DNA of 37,737 nucleotides, taken from positions 1,064,219 to 1,101,955 of the forward strand of contig NW_019091392.1 of NCBI RefSeq assembly GCF_001949145.1. Reading direction: 5' to 3'. This document shows, piece by piece, positions 1 to 12,300 of the stretch. The DNA is from Acanthaster planci. Lineage: Eukaryota; Echinodermata; Asteroidea; Valvatida; Acanthasteridae. Under the pieces are notes generated by a model that worked only from the letters and a program-made list of their open reading frames with translations, was not told the origin of the DNA and ran no database searches. The position numbers and the translations under genes were made by a program. Within the stretch, counting starts at the first letter, position 1; every line of letters begins with the position of its first letter.

Positions 1-165
1 GAAGGGTATTCACATTTGAAGGGTACCGTGGGCTAAGGATACTATAGGGATAGTGTGGAGGGTATTCACATTTGAAGGGTACTATGGGCTAAGGATACTA
101 TAGGGATAGTATGGAGTGTATTCACATTTGAAGGGTACCGTGGGCTAAGGATACTATAGGGATAA
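1..165. repeat. 56-bp tandem repeat (minisatellite), about 3 copies
   Basis: The motif starting ATTCACATTTGAAGGGTA recurs at 8, 64 and 120, so the period is 56 bp. Copies differ by a few substitutions, such as ACCGTGGG versus ACTATGGG. The array runs off the left edge and lies in the intron just before the first visible CNG exon. Each unit contains ACTAT-AGGG-ATAGT, a small self-complementary core. Confidence 0.9.
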
Positions 166-271
166 GGAGTAAAGGGGACATGTCTGATCCTTTGTCCCTT
201 TAAACTAATTTGCAACCAATCAGCTCCGTTAGCGTCCTGTGTGCCCAGGATATTTTTACTTGTCATTTCAG

Positions 272-371
272 GCGAACCAGCAACCCCAATCGAGTGCGAG
301 CTTTCAAGCTCATCATGTACCTGGGTGTCATCATCCACTGGATCGGCTGTTTTTACTACATGCTCTCCGAG
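272..371 (+). CDS. CNGA-like: CNG exon A: end of S4-S5 linker and S5
   Basis: The acceptor is CATTTCAG ending at 271 and the donor is GAG|GTAAAT. The exon completes one split codon, then encodes 33 residues starting [18 protein letters not shown] and ending FYYMLSE. It includes the IIHWIGC segment that corresponds to IIHWNAC in vertebrate CNGA S5. It ends in phase 0. The preceding exon with S1-S4 is outside the window. Confidence 0.93.
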
Positions 372-3300
372 GTAAATTCCACCCTTCAGTTTCTCCTCAC
401 CCACCCCCTTGGGGGCCAACAAACCTACCACCATCACACAAAAGTCGTTTATAAATGCAAGCTAGGGGTTCGCTATTCAGAGAAAAAACGGCCCTGTAGC
501 CACGACACAGAAGTCCCCTTTAACTTAAAAGTGAGAGCCCACTTCTTCCACAAAAATCTCCTTTTCTTGAATGTATGAAACTGAGAAGCAAGTTTATGCT
601 TCAATCCAAAACCGAATCGCTCTTAAATATTAATAACCGATTATAATTATTGTCTGGTATAGTGCATTCATTTACGAGGAGCAGAAAAAACATTAACCTT
701 GCTTGCGCGAGGGAACATGAGAAGAGTATTTAGTCTTAATCACTAGATCCAGCGCATCAGTTTAATCATTAATAATTAATCTTACTGATGAACACATGCG
801 TTCGGGGAGGTCATGATCATATGGTTATATATTCTGTGTTTTTGCGAGGATTCTAGTTACGGTATTTTGTTCTATTGAAGAATCAATGAACGCTCCATTT
901 CCTTTTACCGTAGTTTTCTTTTGTTGCCGATGAATACCCCTATCTCTCACTCATCCACGCTAATTTCGAGAAATAAAAAACTGCGTTTAACGCAGTTTAA
1001 ATTCAGTTTCAACAAAGTTCTGTTTTCATTGGGGGTGTCCACAAAAGCATAGTGCACAGTTCACCACTCTGTATGCGCCGTTTGTGTACTGGAACTGAAG
1101 TCATCATTTCAGATTTACCAGCGATTTCTTTGTGTTATGTTACAGGTCGAAGGATTTGGCAGCAACGAATGGGTGTACCCGGCAGATGAAGCGACACAAG
1201 GCCTTCTGAGGTTGGTGGTGTACTTTTAGGATGATCCCCAATTTCCTATCGGCCAAACATGACACAAATATGCCGCACGTGAAAGTTAACGTTGCACCAC
1301 CTCCCTGTTTGTAGGAAATATCCTAAGAGAAGGTTACGAGGAAAAAGAGCTCCATTAACACAATGGAAAAAAGTCCCAGCTTTTTAGCCTCCACGTTCGG
1401 CATTTAAACCTCACCCTGCGTGGTTCATTTTTGAGTGAATCCTTATACGACAGTGCACAAGTCATGACATTGTTGTTGAGGCAGTGTTCTAAAAGGCTTC
1501 CTTACCTTCTTCAAATAAAGGTAAAAATATCAATTTAACGTGTCTTTTGTATACACGTATCCCTTCCTGATAACTTGCACATTTAGGTCAAAGTATATAC
1601 GAGGAAACGAGACTGTAATTTAGGCCCTAGGCATAAACGAGACGAGCAAATATCAGCAGGCATCGTTGAAATGTATCAAGTTTAATCAATTCTGACCTTT
1701 GTGTTTCCCCAGGAAAATACACAAATCTTTACTTTATCAGCGAGATCTCATAATCTCTGGTAGTCTGAGCATAGTTTGATATTTTTCCCAATTCATTTAC
1801 GCAACGAACAATGGTGAAAATGAATAGTGCTGTTGGTAAATCAAATTAAACTACCCTCGCCTACCATAGAAAACCTAGTCATATTCTCGTCCGAAAAATA
1901 TTTCTGCATTTTTTCAGAAAATATATCCTCTGCATCTATTGGTCAATGATGACCCTCACAACAATAGGCGAGACGAATCCTCCGTACAACGACATCGTAA
2001 GTCTGGCGGTATTCCAGCCGTGTATGGCACGAGGCTAGGGCGCGTGGTGAGACCAGGCCGTTGAGGGCGCTGTACTGACCATTTGCACCAAGATGTCGAT
2101 CACCATCAGTATTCGAGAACTTTGCTTATCGCATGGGACTCACATTCATAATTTCGTTATTTAAGGGCGGCTTCCTTAGGGCTTTTATTAACATTTTGAC
2201 AGCCTTTCTTTCCTAGATATCACACGCATAAGCGCTTCTGCAGCTCACAAACAGCCATCAAGCTAAATTTGGTTCTTACCCAATCCCAGATGTTGACAGA
2301 CACTGTATTTTGAAATGTCGCATCAGTCCAAGGTAAACACCATTTTTTTGGAAACCACAAGTAGACAATGTCAGGTCAGAACTTGGTTATGCAATGGTTA
2401 TTTTGAACAGCGCCCTCTGGTGAGGTATTTGCCACTCGCCTCCTGTCATTTTGTCTACTCCGCTGCTGTCTACAACATCTCTCTGCCGTTGTTTCTCTTG
2501 CCTTGCTCAGTAAATACATACGGACTATATACTGGTCTACAGTGACCCTAACCACTATCGGAGGCACAGCGAGCCCTGTCAGCAACGTCGTAAGTATTGG
2601 AGGAGTATTGGATATGCTTAAATTATGCACGAGCGGGCTCGCTTTGTCACGCCTACCAAACCTCTCTCCTGTCCCCACTCCCCCAATAGTCCTGTGATTA
2701 AAATATCCTGCAATAAATACCCTTACAACACCAGCAGAAGTGGACACAACAAATTTTTAAAAAGCCCACCCACAAATCACTAGCATCTTCCTTGATTCAT
2801 TTACAGTGTCAACAGAAATAGTTTCCGCGTCAGTTGAAACTACCACGACACATATATGGACATGACTATACATTTTGTTCATTAAACTTGAAGGGATGGT
2901 TTCATTTCTACTATGAATGATATCACTTCTGCACTTACAGCTTTATAATGGTCGGCTCATTCTAGGGAGGACTAGTCTGAGAACATTTATAACGACCCAA
3001 CAGTTTGGAGTAAGCATCAGATAAATATGGCGCATTGCAGTTTTTTTTTTCTACACATTTTCAAAGATACCCCATGGGAGGCCTTAGGGAGACAGTAACC
3101 AGAATATAGTGGATAACTGGAGGGACACTTCGAAACATTAAACTGAAATTATTTATCCTAATCTAGCTCCAACCAACAAAAGCCTCATTTATATTTCAAA
3201 CTGTTTTGGCTAAGAATCACGCTTGCTATTTCATCTTCTTTTTCTTCTTACAAGGAATACGTTTTCACTGGAATCACATTTCTTGTGGGCGTGTTTCTCT

Positions 3301-6300
3301 TTGCCGCTGTTGTCGGGAACGTTGGTGACGTCATCAGCAACATGAACGCGGCGAGGCAGGAGTTTACCACAAAGTAAGTGACTGAATAAATCACGCAGAA
3401 ATTTGTTGACCAACAGAGGGCGTGCTCAAATCCGAATCCTTCTGTCCAAATTGTAATTCCTGACTTATATAGGCTGTGACTGAAACGGATTCCAGCACCA
3501 GAGCTGCGACCACTGTCGGCAATGTTCCCACGTATTTGCTCATGACCAAGACCTATCTCTAGCCACTAGATCGGGACAATGCCTTTTACTGAATGTCAAC
3601 AAGAGCGTAGCAATATTTTTTGTCGCTCTGAAGCTTTGAAAAAGCGTCAAAATAATAGACAACACTCAAACCGATCAATATTGAAGGAACTAGAAAATTA
3701 TGAATACATTGCCAATATAAACAGGTGTTTCACATTTATGGGCGTCTTGTCTGTACTTAGCATGATTTCCTTTTCTAAGCTACCATTTACAAAACCTAGT
3801 CAGTAGAACCCTATATCAAAAATAATGCTGACCCAGACCATGCACAGCAGCTGTCACAACCAACGTGCATTAACACTGCTTTAATGGTCGCCTCTTGACA
3901 GAATGGATGCAATAAAATTCTACATGAATCACCGTAAAGTGCCTGACGTTCTGCAAACCCGCGTCAAGAAGTGGTCCGATTATGCTTGGTCTCGGTGAGT
4001 TGGATCATATATAAAAACACAAATAGCCCCCTCACTCATTTTGTATTTAGAGTGACTACTGGCATATGGCCTGTGGGGGCGCTGTTTATAAGTTTCACGG
4101 GCAGTGAGTGGCGACAACTGTATCTTTTTAACCACTAAAAACAATTTTGTATTCAAGTGTTTCTGCCGTCAGTGTTTCATTTATTCTCTTTAATTGCATA
4201 ACTTTTTCGTTCGAAAAACTTACGAAAAATATTTATGTAACTGTATTTGGTTTTGCTGTAGGCTACAAGCCTCATAGGTCGAGTTCGGGCGGCGTGTTCT
4301 TGACACGAGTTTCGTGTTCTCGGCTCGAACGGCGGGAACATAACCCAAGAACACTGTTCTCGGAACAGGTTCAAACACCACCTCCTCGTCAGGGAGGTGC
4401 AAAAACTATAGAGATGGCTTGCAAAGCTGGAGACAATTTAAAGTTTCCCAAAATTAACAATAATTTTCTATGACAGAAATAATTTTAATGGAAAAGAAGT
4501 TAGCCCAATTATCTAAACATTAACTCTCGAAGAATGCGCAAGGACGCCGCCATGTTGCTTGCATGCTACAAATAATTACCAGCGATAACCAGTTGTACGT
4601 TCCCGGCGTTCGAGCGGCCGACTCACGAACAACAAATCGAGCTGTTTGTGAACATACGAGAACAAGCCACCAGAACTCAGCCATAGTTCTCAAGCTCACG
4701 CCACTTAGGGGAAAATAACCTCACAACCGAGATCAATTGCAAGTACAATGCAATCCTTCTAACCGGCTCACATACCGGCTAATGAATGGTCATACGCAGT
4801 GGCGTATCCAGTTTTGAGGTCAGGAAACAGAGGACTGTCTTTTTTCTACAAATGACAGTCCAAATGTTTTCATCCATTAAACAGATCCGCAAACTGATTA
4901 CGTTTCTTCCACGAGCGCCTTCAGTTCTTACCCTTTTATGATTCACCACTGTTTTGCAGTGTTCATAATTTATGAAAATACTTGTGACTGGTTCCAAAAC
5001 AGAAAAACAAATCCCAAGGACAAAAAATGGTGAACAAGAACTAACGACAGCCGAGAACATTGATATTGGATGTTCTGCTGATAGGAAAATGTATTTGATG
5101 AACTGAATGGACAGGGGAAATATGGAAAAATAAGAGAAGAAGTAAGTGACTAATTTGCAAGCGAAAAAAATAAGGGTAGTCTCGAATCATGAGGAAACGA
5201 AACTGACCCTGTTTCCCGCGGTGTTCGGAAAATTGAACAGTAAACTGATGTGTAGTAACCTGATGCCCGAATTTCACAAATTTCATTCTCCCTTTCCCAG
5301 AACCCAAGCTCTTGATGATCAGACGTTTTTGGAAATCCTTCCACCCAGGCTTCGGGCAGAAATTGCAATCCATGTCCATTTAGAAACACTGAAAAAGGTG
5401 AGAAGATTCCTTACAGCTCAGGCTATTATCAGTGAATATAACTTTGAAGTTTAGGTCCCCACAGCTAAAGATATTGTAGTACTCTCCACAACATCATTGT
5501 TGTCAACATATCTTCAGAATAGTTTGTTTGGACAAGAATACCATAAACGGAGCATCAACTGTGCATTTTCTTTGTCGTAGGTGAAAATTTTCGAGGATTG
5601 TGAGCAAGGTCTACTGTGCGAGTTGGTCCTCAAGCTGCGATCGCAGATATTCTCGCCTGGGGACTACATCTGTAGACGGGGCGAGATTGGGAGGGAGATG
5701 TACATCATCAATCACGGCAAAGTACAGGTAAAGCAGGAGCTCTCCGTTCTCGCCGTTTGCTTGGTCATAGTATTAAACAATCGTTTCTGCCAGAGTAACC
5801 ACGAAAGTTTAGCGCAGGGCTCACAAGGTTAAAGGAGAAGAGAAAACATCGATAGCTGTTTCGTTTCAACTGGAGAAAAATCCTTCTCGGGATGATCAGT
5901 CACATGTTTGGAAACTAGTGACCAGCCAAAGGGGTTGGTACATGCAGTGACCTCGCTTTATTTGTTTCCTTTGATGGGGTGAGGAGTAAAATTAGGTTCC
6001 AGCATACTCCGATCCAATATTTTATTCTCCTGTGTAAACGTCTTTTTTCTCTTTTCTGCTCATTTTGAAATGTCGCATGTTATTTTCCCATTTCTCTTGT
6101 AAAAGGTTAATTCAGGGATTCAGCATTCCCTAGAAAGCATAAGGATCGTACGCCTCCTTTCCACATGTACGTTTTTTGGTCCGTTCCGGATCCGCATTTG
6201 TTTAACCCGTTTCATTCCTGCAGTTTCTCTGTAACTTTCGGTACGCGTACGAGTCAAGGCATCTCATTAAATAATGGTGTTTGCTATATTTCCAAGACCC

Positions 6301-9300
6301 TGATCTCGTATCTCTCACTATCGTCTGAAGCCATCACAGTTTTTGTCACTTTTAGTCACATCAGTGGACCAACGGTATTGATTGGATTCGAGAACTGTTT
6401 TGTGGAGAAAGTTTTGCAAAGAAGAAAATGAACCTTTTCCTCGTCCGGTGTGATCTGTTACATTGACTCTCTTTCAGTTCCAGTCAGACGTGGAAATTGC
6501 TTCTTTACGGGCTCTGACCATTTTCATCAACAAGTGAAATCGAATCCTGACTTAGTTTTGGAACATTTAATATCCAATTGTTCTCATAAATGCCCTGTTG
6601 CGGTACCAGCATCAACCCAACATCATGACTGTGCATAATTCATTAATTTTTTGGTCGTCGAATTGGCGACAGGGTCATCAGATTTCAAAAACAACCCCAG
6701 AGCAGCCGGTCCGAACCACGCACAGCTATCAACCCATGGGCACGCAGGCGTCTAGGGTTGTAAATTGATGTTTTCCGCCCAGTATTGTGCCTTTTATTCC
6801 CACTAGACTCGACGTCGAGTCCCAGCGCTGCTTTCTGAAATGTTCTGCAACCGGAACTTCGCGAGTGTATTAAATAGCTTTACGCAGCTTGCGGGTACGC
6901 CAACTACAGCCGACCCTTCTGCGACTAATACATGAGAGTCGCCGATGAGGGCGGTGCACGGAGCCGTTCGTCAAGACAAGACACAGTTCAGACTTGATCG
7001 CAAGTCTACATGCCTGATGAATCTGATCACGTGCCCGGTTTTGGCGTCAGCCGGATTCAACACGGTCTACGGGACACACTGAACTAATTCGCCACCAGTC
7101 ACGTAGCATACCAATCTGCTTCATTGAAACAATCCATTAAAATATATATTTAACTTTTTGTCTTTCTTGTAACATTCTGTATCATTTTCCCATCTTCCGG
7201 TCGTTTAACTTTTCCCCTCCTTTACTTTTTTGACTGTTTTTTCAGGTAGTTGTGCAAGATGCCGAAACTCAACAAAGCATGGTGGTCGCCACGCTGTCGG
7301 AGGGTAATTACTTTGGGGAGATCAGCTTACTCAAGCTTGACGAAGGGCAGAATCGGCGCACGGCCGACGTAGTGTCTCTGGGCTACTCGGAGTTGCTGTG
7401 CCTCTCTAAGAAAGACTTGATGCAGGCAAGCAAAGAGGGGCAGCAAATATGGGAAATTGAAGGGGATGCCTCGTTTTGTATAGCGGACAAAGTGAAGTGA
7501 AATTTGGAATTACGAGGTTTTCTATTCTGAAGATAATTTGCTTCAAAATATCGAAATCTTTTAGCATTGATGTGAACACGATATTGTGAGGTTTTCTATT
7601 AACTTTTCGCCACAAATTACGAGTGGGACTTTAACAATTGAAAAACAAATAAATTACACAGTAATTTCTCAAGTCAGATGAAAGTAAACGTCTTTCCCCG
7701 AGTATTGCTTTGGCTAGTCCTAAGAAAAAAGGACAGGTTTTAAAGAAACAAAAAAATCGGATATTAGAAAACGGCTTGACAGTTTGCACAAGTCATCGAT
7801 CGGGAAACAGTTGATTATATTTAGAACGAAGTGGAATAGCTGTTTTTCATCCATATCCGTCTTTCCTTTGTTAACGTTCGACCCATTGTTTTGCAATCAA
7901 TACAAATGAATGTACATAAATTTTCTTTAAAAAGTCAAAATAAAAGCCCAGTACAATTTTGTAGGTGTATTTTAATGTAATGCGCCCTCCTCTTCAAACT
8001 GTGTTAAATGTTGAATTGAAAGTTTGGGCATTTTGATGACAGGACGATTGTGAAGCGAGATTGAGGTTACATGACATCTTGATTGTCTTTTGTGTTATTA
8101 ACATAAATGTCGTCAGCCGCACAGCAAAAACAATCAATCCAAAAGACATCACAACTGTGTCCATTTCACCAGGCCTTGGTCGAGTACCCGGATGCCAAGA
8201 AAGTTCTGGAGAAACATGGTAGGGATAGGATGGAGAAAAACAGAGAAGCTGCCAGGTGAGAACGGATAAGGATTGGGTCAGGTGACAAGAATAACTGTTG
8301 TTTTGCTTGCAGTTGGAAGAAGGTATAGTCGTTCATTTTGTGAACAATAAAGATTTTCGCTCCGAATTTTCGCAAATGTATAAGCCAACCAAGGAATTTT
8401 GTTTCTTGGTTATCATCCCTTATCATGGAGTTTCCTGTCATGAGTTAAACTCATTTCAGATCTCAGTAGTCCAACTTCATTACGAAGACATGTAATTATT
8501 GTATGATCAAGTTGGTTCAAATCGGTGCTGGAGCGCGTTCTCCGTTTAAGTCTCGGGACATCGAGGTCTGTCCTGAAAAAAGCCTGTCTCCCTTTCCATC
8601 ATGGACCCCCAACCCCAGTGCCCATGTTGGATGTCACCAAGTCATGCGCATTGCCGTCGAAGGGCGTGTCATTAATGGAGTCCAAAGATCACACCACACC
8701 GGACTCATCGAATCCAGAAATCAGTTCAAGCCCATAAACGTCAAACTGTACCCTAAAGTCATCTGGTTTATAGCCGTGACCGAAACGGGCTTGAGTTAAG
8801 GTTACTCCATTGTTAGTACCGGTATGCAATCATTCAACAGTGCTACAGCAAAGATCTGGACCTGCGTGTAGACACAGGTTAGGTCAAGTTAAGAATCACA
8901 CCTTAAAAAAAAAACAACAAAAACAAAACATAGATTAAGTTTTCGTCAGACGGACGGAACAGTGTACTAAACCAAAACATTAATCGGAATATTACAGACG
9001 AATAAAAGAGACCCAGGAATTGTGTGTAGTTTGTTCATCCATGCTACATGTCTATGGACTCGCTTTTCTTGCATATTACTTGGAGCTCTTTAAACTACAA
9101 GAAAAAAATGGATTAACAAAAGTTAACTTTCAAAACGCTATGGATAAAGTTAACTTGCTTTAATGTCGCCTTTTGCTACCGTAGATGTGGCAGCTTGTCA
9201 TCACAATGTAGTCACGTTTCTCTATTTTGTCCTCTAGAATGCAACGTCGCAAGTCCGAAGCTACCTTACAGGTCCCAGGCCAAGACCAGCTTCAGAAATC

Positions 9301-12300
9301 ACCAGACGACAAGGCCGGCGGCAACAACAGCGAGCCAGCCGAGGGAAACGGCCGGCCCGAGACGGGCGGACCAGCAGGGGAGATCGGTCTACGGGCACAG
9401 ATTGAGCTGATATCCAAGCTCGCCATGAAAGGTACAGGCACCATCCGGCTCCCGTTTGGTTCGAAAGTTCACTGGACCTTGCCCGATATGTTCCCGTGCT
9501 GCATGCGCACAAGCAAGCATGCCGTGCTGATAACTGATGAGCTGCCTACTACTTTACTAGTGATTCGTTCCATACGACATCGGGCCTCTTGGTAATCACA
9601 TCATAGTAAATAAAATCAGCTGTTTTGAACAAAACTGTGTGTATTAAGCGAAGCAAGGCCGACCAGACGTACGTTAAACAGAGACTAGCTGCCCTTGCCC
9701 GGCTTACTGGGGGTTGGATGATGGCCGGCACGTTTTTCTCTCTCTTTAATCCGCGCCGACGCTGCTGAGAACGAAGCCTTTCTTGATAATTTATTCAGTT
9801 CGTGAAAAATCAAGACAAGAAATAACCAGGTCCTTATATCAGACATTATAGAAACATGTTGTGCAGCTTTTACCGTCTATGAATGTAGCGATCGGCTTTT
9901 TTTATTTAAAGGTTTTTAAATACGTTTAGAGATCCTTTTAAAGTGTAGAATAATTTTATTGGACTGATGCAAATTATTGATCCAAAGAAAGTGTTGATCA
10001 AAATGTAGTTGAGGAAAACTTAGCAATGGCAAATCAATTGAAATCAGTATAACTGGCAAGGGCCAACACGACGTTTTTTCTGCGTTGTCAAGGTTGAGAT
10101 GTCAAATTTACCGTTATGACCTCTGTCAAATTAGTTTATTTCATCTTTGAAGCAATATGTTTTATTCCATTTGTAATTGAAACAATTAGAATCTGTTCTG
10201 TTTATTGTTATCGGTCCCTTTTATTGTCCCACTGTGTTATTTTGTACGTGCTCAAGTCTCAGCGAGGAAAGAAACGGAATTTCCAGTTATCTTAAATTTG
10301 GCGACAAAATATCCTCGGGAGACTGCCGTTTGAAATTCCTTCCACCTCTAAGCTCCTTGAAACAAACCAATGAGCATATTATACAAAGACACATTGCGTT
10401 TATTAACACCCCTGGCTTCAGGCAGCCAGGGCATAGATCTTTTTTTGGGGGGGGGGAATTTCGTGCAAATTTACTGTCCTTATTTGCAGAGCATGCTCAG
10501 TTCAAATAACGAATAGGACTGTGAATTTCTGCAGGGTCCACTTTTCTGCTGACGGCCGGATCGGTCCGGCGGACCCATTGCGATGCTAGTGGCGGCGATA
10601 GGCGTTAGTAAGAAGCCAATTCGTTCTGAATTCTTGCCTGTAATTATTTGTTTACAGGAAAAGAAATGAGCGAACTGAGACACATAATCAACGAACTCAG
10701 GAATTTTGATAGCATGGTAAGTGCCAACAAGATGTCATGTTTGATTTCATGTTGTTTCTGTTTATAGTTGACCTTAAAGTAACCCTGATTGACTTTGGAT
10801 ACTAATTTATCTACGCATAGTCAGTTTGGAGTTTGCCGGTACAGAAAATGACCCATCCACGAAATTTCCATCGCACGTTGCCCTGTACACTACAGTTTAA
10901 TCCACTTATGTTGTCATACCTTTGCCGAACATTGCTTCGTAGATTTGTTTTTTCTTTAAGTGATATCATTAATTATTTTTTTTTCATTTGTTCTTTCTCT
11001 CTTTGCCCAAAGTCAACTAAAGCGAAAATACACGAGCTTTCGCACAAGGTAAGTCAAAAACTGTTTGAATGGCACGGGAATTTCCCAGAGAGTCACTGCT
11101 CGCGAAAACATTATGCGCCGTGCTTTCAACACAACGTAGCCAGACTTTACAACTAGCCGAAGTCTCGGGTTTGTATCGTGACCATAATTCATGCCTTGTT
11201 ATGATTCATCCGTCTGGCGTGCGCCTGACATGTTGCAATGAATTGGCCATTACTAGACACGGGGTTCTGCTAATAGAGAAGGCCCTAATCCACTGCCGGG
11301 ACCGTTAGGAGTAATGATCGGGGCATTGACAGATCAGCCGCGCGGGTTGTTTATGATTTTTTCCCCCCTTCTCGCACGATGGGCCCGCAAAGCAGCGCAG
11401 AGTAAGCCAGGAAAGAGGGGCACGTTTAGCACTCTGCCCCCGGAGCGAGATTATAGGGAAAGACGGTAACGGGTCAGAGGGGATCTGTCGGGACCCGCCG
11501 AACGAAATGCACTGATTGAAAGCTGAAGATGATGGCTTTGCAATAATCACCCGATTGCCAAGCAGTGACAATCCCCAACTGATGTTTACATTATTTTACT
11601 TTCTCTCACTTGCTTCGCGCGGTCTTCTCCTTGATTACTTCTCACTGACCCCCCCCAACCAGCGGTCGCCGCGCGTTCAGTGCCAACAACTCCAAGATGA
11701 CTCTCCCGAGGAAATATGCGTCAACGTCCTATTTTCGTAATAGCTGGGTAATCGGGTCCGTAATCGGAGATGTAGCGGCTCTAGAGTTTGCCGTCTTTAA
11801 TGGATGATTGCCCATCTTTTCCACTTGGATTTCGAGACTCCGTGACGCATCTGCAATTTCGTTATTGTTTTCCTAGATCCCCCATGTCCGCCGAGATGCC
11901 GCGCAGGTTGAGGGATAAAATGCGAGGGGGTCAGACCGCGAATTGATGACCGGGGAAGGGGATAAAGCGACCAAGGCAGACGGTAGGCTGTGGACTGATT
12001 ACCGCTTCTCCACTCAAGCTAATTATTTTTTTCTTCTGTCCGGATCTTTTTTATGTTTCCAGTGTGATGAACTCTGGAAAAAATTACGGCAGAAGGACCT
12101 AGATTTGAAGAGAGCCCTGAGACGAATCTCGGAGCTGGAGAGTCGCGTGACGACAGGAATTAATGGGGTCGGGCGCGCCCCCAGACGGTTTGGTCAAGCC
12201 CTGGTCAAGCGGTCCAAATCGCTTCACCTGAGCACATACGATTACAGTAGCGTAGATGATCACGAGTCGTCACTGTGGGCCAGCAGCCTGGACAGTGCCG

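Noticed and set aside
8503-8799. 98-codon open frame in a CNG intron
   Set aside because: Adjacent exons already join in phase without it, and no splice sites flank it.
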